64,000 nucleotides of DNA from Hericium rajendrae (taxonomy: Eukaryota; Basidiomycota; Agaricomycetes; Russulales; Hericiaceae), in NCBI GenBank assembly GCA_033439255.1, contig CM065889.1:1178001-1242000 (forward strand), in the 5' to 3' direction. This document shows, one piece after another, positions 36,501 to 49,400 of this stretch. The position numbers were made by a program, and so were the translations under genes. Position 1 is the first letter of the stretch. Each line of letters starts with the position of its first letter. The notes beneath the pieces are model-generated. The model saw nothing but the letters and a program-made list of their open reading frames with translations. It did no database searches and had not been told where the DNA came from.

Positions 36501-38600
36501 ATATCAGCCTCAGCAACATGGCAACAGCTATTAAAAAATGCACTCCTGGATGTCTGGATCCTTTGCCTTCAGTTCAGAAAGGCCTACAAAACATTTCTGA
36601 TCTTCTTCATAACATTGCACTTCAATCTCTAGACACTCGTTGCAATCAATTTATAGTCATGATGTCTCATATGACAGCATGGCTATGGATTGATCATATT
36701 GCAAGCTACTATGCAGATCAAGTCTTGAATGTCCATGCTGAGGATGAAGAAAACTGGATTGTGAAGCTTGGGCGAATATTGTTGGCTGCTGCTAATGCAA
36801 CTAATTCATGCAATATCACTCTGACACCATCCCATTTTACTTCAAATCTTTCTACTGTGCCCAGTGTTATTTGTCTCCCACCTTGTCGCAATGATCTCAG
36901 CTCTGTTGACTTTAGCCCTCGAAAACAGTTTCTTCACCAATCTTTACGAATGACTTTAGGACAATGGTTAAATCCTGATCAAACCGTCTCTCCTCATGCT
37001 GTTGCTCAAGCAGTATTTGTACAGAATTTAGTCTCTATTGCAGGTATGTTTATATATCAATAGTAATATTTTATAATATCTCATCATGATAAACAGGGAT
37101 AGAGATTCTTTACTTGGAAAAGACTTTTGTTCTCTTCTGTGGATTTAGTTCAATGGTGGCAAAGAAAAAGCTATGGCGCTCCGTATCTCAAGATGATTTA
37201 CAACATTTTTCAACTTGGCTATCTCATCATGCTATTGTCATACCAGACACCGAGGAGCATAAACTTCTGATGTCCATCAATGATGTTTGTGATCAATATT
37301 CCGGTTTCAACAAAGATGCTCGTAAACATATTGAGACCTTGCCAATTCCCTCTACTGCTAGTCAGTCTGAAGAGAGACATTCCCCTTCACCACATCCTCC
37401 TCTATTTTCTCATCCTCCACTTGGCTACACAAAATGTTTAAAGTTTCTGCATGCAGCTGTATTCTTCCTGGATAGATGTTCCTTGGAGAATGAGCTGTCC
37501 TTTACAGGTGATCTAGAATGTGCACCTCCAGAACATCATGCCCTCCTTACAAAAATGGCTACACGACTTGACCATTATCTTCCCTTTCGTCAGCGTGCAC
37601 CAAGCCTTGTGAGGATGAGAGAAGATGATACTCCTTTTCGCCAACAAATGTTCACTCTCAAGCTGGATTTTTCAGTGCTCTGATCTTCCGTGGCATCACT
37701 TATGGTTGCCAGTTTGTCTTGGATCAGAAAGCCATGTTTTCAGACCTAGAAGACTGGTCAGCCTGTTATGACAGCCTTAAATCCAATAAATCCTCAAATT
37801 ATTTCTGCGACACCACAGCTTATGGTTGTCCAACCCAGCGTAGCGTTGAACATGCAGAGAAATATTGGAGGGCAGCAAACATAGAATGGAAGAATTTGGT
37901 GGAAAGAACAGCACATTGCTCCTTTGCAGCATTTTACAAGTGCATCAAAAACAAAAAGTCCAAAACAAATGAAGTCATGTTCTATGGCTTTGGACCACTT
38001 GTGGCTTATCTTCTCACTGCAGACTATGCTTATACAGATGTCATTGATATGCCATCAGAGTATGATATGGGTGAACTTATATCAGAGATCCAAGCAGGAG
38101 CACTGAAAGGCCTAGCAAAATTACAATTGATCCATCCTAAGGAGAAAAACAAGATGGTCATCAAAGATGCATTTGTTTTGCTATTTCATTTTCTAGATGC
38201 ACAGCTGACTATAGAAGAGAAAGAGAAGATGGTGTTTGATCCTATTATGCTAGAACATACTTTATGTAAAGTATCTCGACTGTGGAACTTTGGGTTAGAG
38301 CAGTTGGTAAGATGTCTTATATATTTATAAGTGATCAACTCTGATTTGATCTGTCTTATAGTAACTCGTGACAGATGGATGGAATGAAATATTGAATAGG
38401 TATCCTGTGTACAGACAATCCAAAAAAAACACTTCACGACAAACAATATTGATCTACGCAGAACTAGAATCTTGCATAAAGGTGTCCTCTAAGCCTTCTA
38501 CAACCGTGCTCTTTGTCTTCTTCACCTCTCTTGACATAGCGTCAACTGAGACCACATATCCAATGCGCCTTTTCAATACCTTTGGAGGAGATGCCTTCTT
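33594..38600 (+). pseudogene. TET/JBP-family 2-oxoglutarate dioxygenase gene with several in-frame stops
   Basis: Coding starts ATGACTTCTCAA (33,596) after acceptor AAATATAG. Exons continue through 33,867, 33,925-34,026, 34,084-34,592, 34,649-35,041 and onward with short introns. The dioxygenase core is in 34,649-35,041: GGKHKDGYDALG gives H-x-D, RFHLLELGVFIVLED and FSGLLMHGGTSP give the distal His, and TTVRLNAIGYP a likely 2-oxoglutarate Arg. A basic nuclear-targeting-like segment (KKSDKGKKR, about 35,927), an acidic DEDQDEDEE stretch (36,080) and a long helical C-terminal region (36,400-38,306) follow. Known family members oxidise 5-methylcytosine. Stops TGA 34,181, TAA 34,391 and TAG 34,427 interrupt one coherent frame; TAA 38,362 may be a fourth or the natural end. 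The downstream end is uncertain and overlaps the convergent gene. Confidence 0.72.
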
Positions 38601-39704
38601 CTGAAACTCAATAGAGTATGCTTGCATATCATAGGCCTAGTAACAATCTATCTGTAAGTGTCATCTATACAAAGATACAAACAAATTTACCTCTTGCAAT
38701 TGACGATCAAGAATAGCTACAGATCGCAACTTGCATGCCATCTGATACAACCCTTTTTTTCCAGACAGAGGTACCGTAACAAAAGACCCTTGCACCTGAA
38801 CAATCTGACCAGGTCGAATGATAGCTGGATCAATGGTGATATAGTGATAATCAGAAGATCTAGAGGTTTTAACATTAGTAAAATACAATGCAAGAGTCGG
38901 CATAGAGTTGACGTACGTGCTGTTCCACTTTCTTTCATAGTACTCAACCTTATTATCATCAAGATGAGCACCTGCAGTAGATGTGGCCAGTAGCAAGAGG
39001 CCTTGTGGATCCACGACGTCCCCAAAGGGTACAGGACTTGAGCCGTTGACAAGTGAGAGAGGAGTGACGTAACGGTTGGCAAAGCTAAGGCTTGCATGAC
39101 TCTCAACTTGATCAGGAACCCATGGTCTGAGACCCTTCACAGAATAGATGCTATCTATGAGACGATGGATAGCTGCAACACCGGCAACTGATTGATCAAA
39201 GAGAGGAGATCCTATTCCTAGTAGGCGAACGCTCTGTTTCGCCCAAATGATCTTCGTAGGTAGACTGTCATATGTTTTTAAGCAAAGAGAAAGACGACAA
39301 AAGCAGATAATAACACACCTGTTGCGATCCAAAATTGGTGGCAAGTCATAGTCTAACAAGACACCTTGTCCTTCCCAGACGGCTTCCTCCATCTCTGCAT
39401 CAAGATCCGAGTTTCGCAACACAACCTTTGCAGATCCATCTACGGCTTTATGTGCGACATAGTTCTCTCTCAAGAACTTCATCTAACAAAGCTAGTTAGC
39501 TGAATCCCAACAATAGTAAGGTATGAATACGCACATCAGACATATTGCTGAGTTGAAGATGACGTGGTAACTGCTTTACAGCATCATCACTGATCTTCAT
39601 AAGATGTGCTCCTACATATTCATTCGACAAACCATACAGAGACAAAACACTAATCACTTACGGCAATCTGGCTTGTCTAAAAACTCAATCAAAGGTAGAG
39701 ACAT
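38454..39704 (-). CDS. Uncharacterised 346-residue fungal protein, 5 exons, intact
   Basis: Exons 39704-39662, 39611-39535, 39482-39319, 39264-38691 and 38636-38454 join in phase without lesions to 346 residues. The protein is globular and beta-rich in its C-terminal half, where a GQIVQVQGSFVTVPL segment followed by YQMACKLRSVAILD looks like a strand-rich domain; the C-terminus is basic. I recognise no named family, although the pattern resembles multicopy hypothetical proteins near transposons in Agaricomycetes. It converges on the TET/JBP gene, overlapping its 3' end, and diverges from the gene at 41,064. Exact phase closure across four introns is good evidence that it is a real gene. Confidence 0.72.
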
Positions 39705-40048
39705 CTTAAATGATGCGTAGAACGTATGGATAATGAAAGCAATCCTTAGAGGGGGAAAAAGAAGAAAGATAGGATAGGACGGCAGAACTGCAAAGGATAG
39801 ACCGGAGCATTCAAAATTACGATGTGGTCTGATTCTGACTCTGTTTTTTCTATTGGTCAGCATTAACAACAAGATCGTCTAGATTCATAGCAGCACAATC
39901 CGATCTATGTTCTTTGTGAATGTAGTAAGGTGCAGGCTTATTTTCAAATGTATCAAGATTACGATCCAACAATTTCAATTTTAATGATCCTCCGTGATCC
40001 AGGTTTCTTGGTGTCATCTCCGCTTAAGTCCGGTCAAGGCTTGGCTAC

Positions 40049-40570
40049 TCGGAAGATCTCGCTTAGAACATATTGCTTCTGAATCAACGGTCAATGGCTT
40101 CATGTTATGCCTAGCACTTTGCTCACTGCTTCTTTCAATCGCTCTCTTGGAATTTCATTGCTGGTTGTCACTCTTCCGGTCCAATGGGCATCCTGTGTTT
40201 TATGTTTGTTCCGAAGCTTCAGGTCCCATGATACGTGTCATCATTCCTCAAGCTGGCTGAATGTTCAGCTACTTTGCAGATCTCGCTTAGAACATATTGC
40301 TTCCGAATCAACCGTCAACAGTTTCATGCTATGCCTAGCACTTTGCCCCCTGCTTCTTTCAATTGCTCTCTTGGAATTTCATTGCGAGTTGTCACTCTTC
40401 CGATCCAATAGGCATCCTGTGTTTTATGTTTGTTCCAAAGCTTCAGGTCCAATGGTACGTGTCATTTTTTCTTAAGCTCGCTTAAGGCTCAGCTACTTTG
40501 CAGATCTTACCTAGAACATATTGCTTCCGAATCAACCATCAGGGTTTTATGTTATGCCTAACACTTTGTT
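40049..40570. repeat. Three tandem units of about 224 bp in a divergent promoter region
   Basis: GATCTCGCTTAGAACATATT starts units at about 40,056 and 40,281, and a diverged form starts at about 40,504. Each continues TGCTTCCGAATCAACCGTCA and GCCTAGCACTTTG. The array lies between the divergent genes at 39,704 and 41,064 and may carry repeated upstream elements for either. Confidence 0.75.
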
Positions 40571-40934
40571 GTCCAGTTGAAATTCTATATTTTACATTTC
40601 CAATGTCGGCTACAAACATCCTAGGAACATACGTGTTTTTACCGTACTTCGGGCCAACGCTGAAGCATTTTGTTGATCTCAGGTTCCGATTTCCTTGTTC
40701 ATCTTGCTCTGCATCTTGCTAATTCTTATTTGTTTTGGATATTCAGTTACTACTTGACACGTCACTATACCCCAAAGATCTGTCAGACCGATTTGATAGG
40801 TGACTACACAAATTCAGATGTAAGCATGCTTTCTATCATAATATCTCCAATTGCATCATTCATCGGTGCGTTCACAAAGTATGACTTGAGGTCTAAGTCA
40901 GATTTACACCTGCCCTAAACTCCTATCCTCATTT

Positions 40935-40942
40935 TATATAAG
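40935..40942 (+). promoter_or_regulatory. TATA box of the gene at 41,064
   Basis: TATATAAG is followed by a CT-rich leader with TTGCCTCAGC, 122 nt before the start codon. Spacing is plausible for a fungal TATA promoter. Confidence 0.55.
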
Positions 40943-41063
40943 AAGAGAGCAGTTCAATCACTTTGCCTCAGCATTTGCTACCCTACTGTTCTTTTGCATC
41001 TTTGCCGACACTTCATTTGTCTTATTGCACGTCTATTATCCTCTTCTTATACCTTTTTTCATC

Positions 41064-43248
41064 ATGAATACTCGGTCTCGCAGCAACAAGGACAAGGTCC
41101 TTGCTCTTCCTTCCACCCCTGTTCGTAAGCCCAAGATGACCGTTCAACCTTCGGCTCCCAAGGGACTCAGCCGGACGTCATCTCTGGCTAGCTCACTAGG
41201 TTCTATGAACTCGTATGTCTTTATTTTGTGCAATTATATGATTGGGCTAATGCCATTGACAGTAGAAAGAGAGCTTTGGAAGAGCCAGTGTTCGAGTCTG
41301 ATGAAGAGTACACTTATCTTTTTGGAATTTTGTTTCATACTTTTCTGACTATTTTGTGCATAGGCCAGAGTTGCAGACTCCATTGACTACACGTTTTAAA
41401 CGGATGGCTAAAGCAGATCGGTGAGTTTTTTTTTATCTTTTACTGTTTAGATATGCATTAACATAAGAATAAGAGAGCCTCTCCGCTTACGCAAAACATC
41501 AGAAATGACTAACAATAATGGGACTGCTTCTGCCCCGAAGAAACAGAAGATAAATGAGAAGTACTTATATGTTTTTTTTCTCATACATTTGCTTTCTTGA
41601 TATTGTTGTTTTTGCAGAAAAGAGCATACCTTGATATCGGATGATGAGTACGTGATTTTATTGCATTCTCCACATGCATAGTCCAAGCTTGCTTAGCTTT
41701 ACAATTGTACTTGGCAGTCCATTTTCGATTAAGGAGGTTAATCCTCAGAAGACGTATGTTGTACAGTTTTATCTGTAGAATGATTGCTGATTTGCCTACA
41801 CATTATAGATCAAAGGATGTCTTTCTAGATGACGAAGCTGCTGACACTACAGATGCAATGGTTTCTGATGACGTGCAGAAGAGCACAGATGAAAACAAAG
41901 AGAATCAAGACAACATTGACTTGGACATGATGGACGACAATCTGTATGTTATTGTCACATCTATTGGAATACTAAATCATTCTTCTTTCAGAATTCCAGA
42001 GGGCTGCAATGTCACCATTGCTATGTTGATTGATCCCCTTATGACAATGTTTTACAAACAACTTCCCCCTCTAAAGTATGCTTGATTTTTGTTGTAAGCT
42101 TTTCAGAATGACTTACGACTCTTTTTTCTTATAGCACGTCTACTAGTCTGATTGGTGGCAGTGTAGATGTCATGACCTACGCAGTTAGTTGTCTGACAGA
42201 TGATGCCTATGGTAACATTACACTCGAGTAAGTTTATTGTTCAACTCATTTTATCGTACAATATATTAATAGTGTATGTGCACAGCTATCTCCTTCAGAT
42301 TATCACATTCCAGGAGAACCGATCTTTGAATTTGATGAATCCCTCTCGTGCAGATCCAAGTGACTTTGTTGCTATGCCTTTAGGCACTGGTCATGCTATT
42401 GCATTCAAGGACGGAAATAAAAGCACAGCCTTGTGTCTTACCGTTGGATTTGTTGTAGATTCTCATCTAGCCAATGCACGGGTGCTGGAAAGCAGTACGT
42501 TCTTTATTGTTATCATCTCTTGTATGCAATATGACTATCTTATTTTAGATGGACGTCAGATCAAAGAGCTCTATGTCTCTCCCTTGAGCATGGAATGGGA
42601 AAGGGCTTTGGCATTCTATGGCCTGGTCTTTCAGAAGTCCAAGCTAAGCATATACTGCATGGACAATGCGCTTCCTTTTTCAACTGCGATGAGTCCGGTT
42701 GCACCTTCTTCCTCCAAAAAGAAATCTCAGTCATCCGGCAAGTTTTGCACATTATCTTTATCAACCTGAAATACTAAGTGTAACTATACATTAGGCTCCA
42801 AGGAGTTGGCCACTCCGTCTTCCAAGTCACGAGACAAGTGGTCCAATGTTAGCCCAGCTTCTCAGGCTACAGGGACCGATGCCACATTCAAGATGGGGAT
42901 CAAAGGAATGAGTAAGAGAGCCATTCCGGTGTCCTATGATGGTAAGTGTGTCTATCTTGTTGTTTTCATCAACTAACTTTGTTTTTTTGTTATACAGTTC
43001 CAGTGTGGGACTGCACTGCACTTTACAAGCATATTGGTGATGGCGGATCTGTTGACCGAGGAGATCCATCTCTTTTGTTCGGTAAAGCTCATATGCATTC
43101 TGAGGTCAAGGTGATTCAGGATGATTTGCATGCTGGAGATGTAGTTGCGATTATTCATACCACATCCCATTGGATGAAAGGCGATTTTTCCAACCTTAGT
43201 CTTAACATCCAGGGTGTCTACTTGCTTGCTCGCGAAAAGGAGGATTAA
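41064..43248 (+). CDS. Uncharacterised fungal protein with serial small phase-2 introns, intact
   Basis: The gene starts ATGAATACTCGGTCTCGC. The first exons are 41064-41212, 41263-41307, 41364-41420, 41468-41560 and 41618-41648, every one ending after codon position 2, so the micro-exons are interchangeable without frame loss. The N-terminal third is disordered (Ser/Pro/Lys then acidic DDE/SDD clusters). The C-terminal part (from about 41,990) is globular, with PEGCNVTIAMLIDPLMTMFY and GTGHAIAFKDGN. The last exon ends LSLNIQGVYLLAREKED at 43,248. No lesion was found in the exons traced. I recognise no family. Divergent pairing with 39,704 suggests shared control; the 224-bp repeats lie between them. 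Confidence 0.65.
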
Positions 43249-43361
43249 TATATTAGTAAAAGCGTTGGAATTCTAAAATCTTTGTTTTGACTTTTATATT
43301 AGGACTCAAATATATCTTTTTAATTATGCATCATTACGTGTGATTGAAAAAAAAATCAATT

Positions 43362-43391
43362 GGATTCTATCGCTATTGAGCGATAGAATCC
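43362..43391. repeat. Perfect 13-bp-stem hairpin upstream of the Helitron
   Basis: GGATTCTATCGCT and AGCGATAGAATCC flank an ATTG loop. It lies 114 nt after the preceding gene's stop codon and 41 nt before the Helitron reading frame, so it could be a Helitron terminal hairpin or a transcription terminator. No CTRR end follows it directly. Confidence 0.6.
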
Positions 43392-43431
43392 GATAAACGA
43401 GGTAGAGACCCTTGCTTAGACCATTGCCTTA

Positions 43432-46400
43432 GTGCTATTATTTGCTATATTTGTGGTGAGTTCTTTGATGATATATTTAGATAAGGGCCACTCCAATTGC
43501 TACGTGCAGCTAACATTGGCCAAAGTGCCTGTATCAAAGTGTACAAATAATTGGGCCAAGGCGCTCGCACTACAAAAAATACATGTTATGACGTGCTTAG
43601 TTTTAATATTGCTATTATGCATAACCGAAGCCAAATTGAGCAGACAAAAGTCCTTCCTTATTGGATGGATATCATCTTATAAAGATAGTATATCATACAA
43701 CACACAAGATAGTATGAAAAGTAATATCTTGTTGTCAATAAATACCAAAAAGCCACAAATGTTAGGAGGTTTTGCTCCAAATATAACTTGGTCATACAAT
43801 GAAATCTCTAATTTTATACAAGGAGATGTTGTATTTCATAAAAACACATCTTGGAATTTTGTTTCTCATAGTCAAGATTTAGTACCAGTAGCTAATGATA
43901 TGATTGTAACTACCATTCCAATTTCCAAACTAGCTAAACTCCCAAAACGTACTATTATTAATGTATGTCATCAACATAAGATACAAGCAAATGATCGAAA
44001 TATGTTGCAAGACTTGCAAAATAAATTAAGCAATCATAGCTGTAAGGAAAAAAGTTGTAAAGAACATTTTACATTATTTAAACTTGTTGAAAATAAGAAT
44101 AATATAAAACGTAAAAGATATAAACAACATAAAAAAATTATACAGCCAAATGAACAATCCTTTCCTCCAAAACCTCCTTCAAAAAAAACTGATTGAAGAT
44201 ATTGTTTCTGAATACTGTAATGATATACAACCAAATATGATATTGGAGAGCTTATGTAGTGTCTGTGATCTTTTGACTTCACTTCAACATCTGACAGATA
44301 TGTCTGAACATGATTTAGACTTATCTATCCTTGAAACTGACAATACTTTCATTGCAAGACAGGAAAGATACAACTCATCAGATATAATACAATCTTGTAA
44401 AGGACCATTACTTGATAAACACTCAAAAAGCATCTGCAATACTTGTCTTCAAGAGTTAAAAAAGAAAAAGATACCAAAACATGCTCTAATCAATGGCAAT
44501 TGGATAGGTGAAATTCCAGAGCAGCTACAGGATCTCAGTTGGACAGAAAAGATGCTTATCTCAAGGGTGTGTCACAACCGATGCATTGTGCGTGTGCACA
44601 AGTCTGGCTTATACAAAATGTCTGCAAATGCAGTTTTTTTCTCCACTCCCATGCCTAAGATATATGCAAAGCTTCCACCTAGCCTTGATGAATTGGATGA
44701 AGTTATGGCATTTGTTTATATAGGTCAAACTCAGCCTACTGAAAAAGAATTTAAGCGGACTCCTCTTTTGGTTCGGAGAAATAAAGTTGCTCATGCTTTA
44801 GAATGGCTTAAGCTTAATCATATTGATTATGCTGACTTGGATATATCTTATGAGAATCTCAATAGCTATCCTGAAGACATTCCTCCTGTAGTTGTAGAGT
44901 GCAAAATTTCAGATGATGCTATTGAGCCTGGAATGATGTCAGTATCTGATGAACCTCTTCAAGGTGTAGAGTCTGGAAAATGTCCTTTTATTGTACATGG
45001 TTTGATAGGTGGAGATTTGGACAAAAAGACTACTCAACAGCTGAGAGCAATTGCTTTACAACATATGAGAGGCAAAAACAACAGAGCTTTAGGCATTGGA
45101 CAAGCTGCAAATCCAGAGTCAATATATAACAATTCTCAGCTTTATCCTCAAATATTTCCATGGCTGTTTCCATATGGCCTAGGAGGTGTTGGCAATAGCA
45201 ATGGCAGTGTAAAAATATCTGATCATGCAAGAAAAGGTGATCTATTGATGTATCATGACAAAAGATTTCAATATGAGGCTATGTTTCCCTTGGTTTGTAT
45301 CAATCATGATCAAATTAAAGAGAGTACAATAGGTGGTTACCTTTTGGCTAAAAAAGCCAATTTTTCCAATATAGCAGATAGACTCATGTCAGTAAATCCA
45401 GAAGTTTTAAGTCAACTTATAGATAGATTGGCTGATGGAGAAAGAGTACAGCCAGAGACAGATGAGGAAAAACTTTGCTATCAAATCATCAATGATTTGG
45501 ACCATGTTGCTCATCATGTGCAAGGTTCAAAGACAGGTCGTAAATATATGAGAAATGAGATCTGGTCTCTTATATCATATTTGGGTGCCCCTTCTTGGTT
45601 TATTACATTTGCACCAGCAGATCTTAAACATCCTATCTGTTTGTATTTTGCTGACAAAGACATGAGATTCTATCCAAAGCTTTATGAGAAGGATGAGCAG
45701 TTTCGTCTTATTGCTAGCAATCCTGTAGCAGGTGCCAGGTTTTTCAAACTCATGGTGGACTTGTTTATCAAACATGTATTGAGATTCAATGACAAAAGAA
45801 GAGGATTGTATGGTAAGACTGCTGGATACTATGGAACTGTAGAACAACAAGGTCGTCTAAGCCTCCATCTGCATACTATGATCTGGATTCAAGGTTGTTT
45901 GTCACCTCAGGAAATTAGAGATAGAATTTTAGATCCTACTTCAGAGTTTCAAAAGGAGATGATTAAATATTTAGAAAGTTGTCATCAAGGAGAATTTATA
46001 GATAGTACTATGGCAAAAGTAGAAAATGACATGATACAACAAGTAAAAAAGGATATCAACTATGTTGAGCCAACTCAAGTTTTACCAGAAGCTCCACCCA
46101 AACCATGCAAAATACATGTAAAAAAAGGTGATGCACCTTTAGTACCAAGTTTTGAAGTTGAGCATGATAACAATGAATATATAACTGATTGCAGCAATTG
46201 CCAAGAAACCTGTTCATGGTGGACACATTTTAAAAAGAGAGTCAATGAACTTTTATATTTGTCTAATGTTCACAGTTGTGATAGAGGAGGTTGCAAGAAT
46301 AAAAAATATGATAGTTGCAAAGCTCGTTTTCCAAGAGACACATATCTAGCTTCTTTAATAGACAAGGACAGTGGTAGCATTATCATGAAAAAAGGAGAGG

Positions 46401-49400
46401 CCATGCTTAACACATTTTCCACACCTTTAACATATCTTTTGGGATGTAATACAGATGTAACTAGTATGCTTTCAGGAACTGCCATTAAGTCTATTGTTGC
46501 ATATATTACTGACTACATTACTAAATCACCTCTGAATACACATGTCATGTTTCAAGCTATTCGTAGTGTGTTTGATAGAAACACTACTTATATTGGTGGT
46601 GATAGTTCTAGACAAGAAAAAGCAAGAAAGTTGATAGTTCAGATAGTCAACTCGTTAACTGTAAAGTTAGAAATGGGATCTCCTATGGCATGTATGTATC
46701 TCTTGTCTCATCCAGATCATTATACAAGTCACTTGTTCAAAGTTTTCTTCTGGAGTACTTATGTCAAACAAGTTAGCCAAGACTGGAATCAAATTGATGA
46801 CTTTCATGAGAATGTTCCTGACAAAGTCATAGTAAATGAAATTCAAGGAAAGTTAGTAGGTTTGTCTCCAATTCTGGATTATATGTATAGGTCAAAGGAG
46901 CTAGTAGATGTAACTTTGTATGATTGGATCTGTCGGTATGAGAAAAGATCTTTAAGTGGATTGAAAAAATCAAAGTCACACTTGGATCAGAAATCAAATA
47001 TTAGTAAAAAGACAAGTACATCAAAAGATATTGTAGATGTGATCATGAAGAATATTGAGACTGATGAACTGGAAGAAAATGAAATGAAGATAGTTGATGA
47101 AAATGATGCTTTTACTCAAGTTGAAGAAGAAAACAATTTGGATAGAGAGCCAAGTTATCAAGAAGATAATGATGAATATATAAATATAGACAATGAAGAT
47201 AATGAGAAAGAAGAAGAGGAAGAGGAAGAAGATGAGTATGATGATCCAAATGATAAGGATTACAATCCAAAAAATAATCAATACAACACAAAGAAGAGAA
47301 TTGTGCCAAAAAAGCTATTTATTGAGCCACATCCTCAACTCAAGACTCATTACATACACAAACTAAAGGAAGAGAATATCAAAGTTCCAAATTTCACAGG
47401 TGGTTCTTTGCCTAGAAGAGATAAAGGCAATAGAAAAATATTGTCAGACTATGCTTACACTATTTAAGCCTTGGAGATCTGGTCTTGATCTCAAGAACAA
47501 AGAACAGTCATGGGATGATGCTTTTAACAAATATAAGTTTACTTCTCGACAAAAGCAGGTGATGGATTTTTTTCAAATCAAATATGAATGCAATGATGCT
47601 AGAGATGACTTTTCTGTGCAAAGAAAACAACAAGAACAGAACAACAGTTTTGGTGATAAAATCTTTGCCACATTCCAGCATGAGCTTGATGGCCAACATG
47701 ATGAAGATGAAGCAACTGCCAACTGGGGTGTAGATAGTCTGACTGAAAAGCTTCAAGAAGAATGGGATGATATAGGCAAAAAACAACAAAAAAGACTGGC
47801 AGATATGTATGAGATGCATAAACTTATTCAAGGTACTGGATGGTTAAATCCAAGTAAAATAGAGCAGACAGAAAATGCTGTTGATGAGAATGTCATGTTA
47901 TCCAAGTCTCAAAGAGAATGGAAAGCAACTCTAGCACGAGAAAAAGATATTATCTTGGCCAAAAGAGATCTTGAAGCTAGCAATGCAGAAAAGAATAATG
48001 ATACTTCCTATAGAGATCCTTATAATATAAATGAAGTCAAGTTAGTGAGTAGAGCATATTTAGATTACAATTATCATCCGAAAAATCCAGAGGATAGATT
48101 AAACATTGATGAAATAGCTAAGACATTCACACTAAATGTTGAGCAATCAAGAGCATTCAACATTATTGCAAATCATGCTGTGACTCCACAGTCTGAGCAG
48201 CTCAAAATGTATTTAGGGGTATGGCTGGCACTGGCAAGTCACAAGTCATCAAAGCTATGACCAGATTTTTTAAGCAGAGACAAGAGTCTTACAAATTTCT
48301 AATCATGGCACCCACAGGAGCTGCTGCAGCTTTGATAGGAGGATCAACATATCATTCTATGTTGGCTATCAATAAATTTCAACCAGAAGGAGGCAAAGGT
48401 GTATCTACTTTAGCTGACATCCATACCAGGCTCCAACATGTTCAATATCTTTCTAGATGAGGTGTCTATGGTAGATTGCAATAGTTTGTACAATATCAGT
48501 GCCCAAATGAGCAGTGCACTCAAAGTAGAAGATCAACCTTTTGGAGGTGTGAACATCATTCTTGCTGGTGACTTTGCTCAACTACCTCCTCCTGCTAATA
48601 GTGCCTTGTACAGTCAGGATGTAGATACCATAATTCACACCACTCATTCTCATTTAAAACAAAAGGCTTGTTTAGGAAAAGCATTATGGCATCAGTTTGT
48701 GACTGTAGTAATTTTAAGACAGAATATGCGTCAAAAAACACAGACACCTGATGATGCTAGATTTAGAAGAGCTTTAGAAAATATGAGATACAAATATTGT
48801 ACAGAAGATGATATCAACCTTCTTAGATCTAGAATTACAGGACCTGGGGCCAATAGACCCAACATTGCAGATCCTCAATTTCGAAATGTATCTATCATTA
48901 CATCATTCAACATTCAGAGAGATGAAATTAATAAAGCAGGAACAATTCGATGATGTGGAATGGAGTCCGGTCAAAAACTTGTACACTTTTACTCTATAGA
49001 TAGATGGCATAAAGCTGATGAATCTTTGTCAAGTAAAAAGAAAAAAAATATGTATAGTGATCCTATAAGAGCAAACAATCAAATTCACATTACCTTGCAA
49101 AGAAAACTATGGGAGTTAATTCCATCTATGACTAAACACTATGCAGGGAAACTATCTTTGTGTATAGGAATGCCTGTCATGCTCAAACATAATGAAGCAA
49201 CTGAGATGTGTGTTACCAATGGAGCTGAAGGTGTGGTCGTAGGATGGAAGTGTCATACTGGTATTGATGACAAGCTTGTGTTAGACGTAGTCTTTGTGAG
49301 ATTGACTTGTGCACCCAAGCCAGTCCAACTCACAGGACTGCCTCTTAATGTTGTTCCTATCTCCAGAGTTGAAGAGAAAATCAAATGCTTTATGCCCAAT

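Noticed and set aside
26526-43248. KDZ transposase accompanying the TET/JBP gene
   Set aside because: I looked for the cysteine-cluster and DDE landmarks of KDZ transposases in the neighbouring frames and saw none in this window.
43362-43391. Helitron 3' terminal hairpin assignment
   Set aside because: It lies upstream of the Rep frame and no CTRR terminus follows, so I report only a hairpin.
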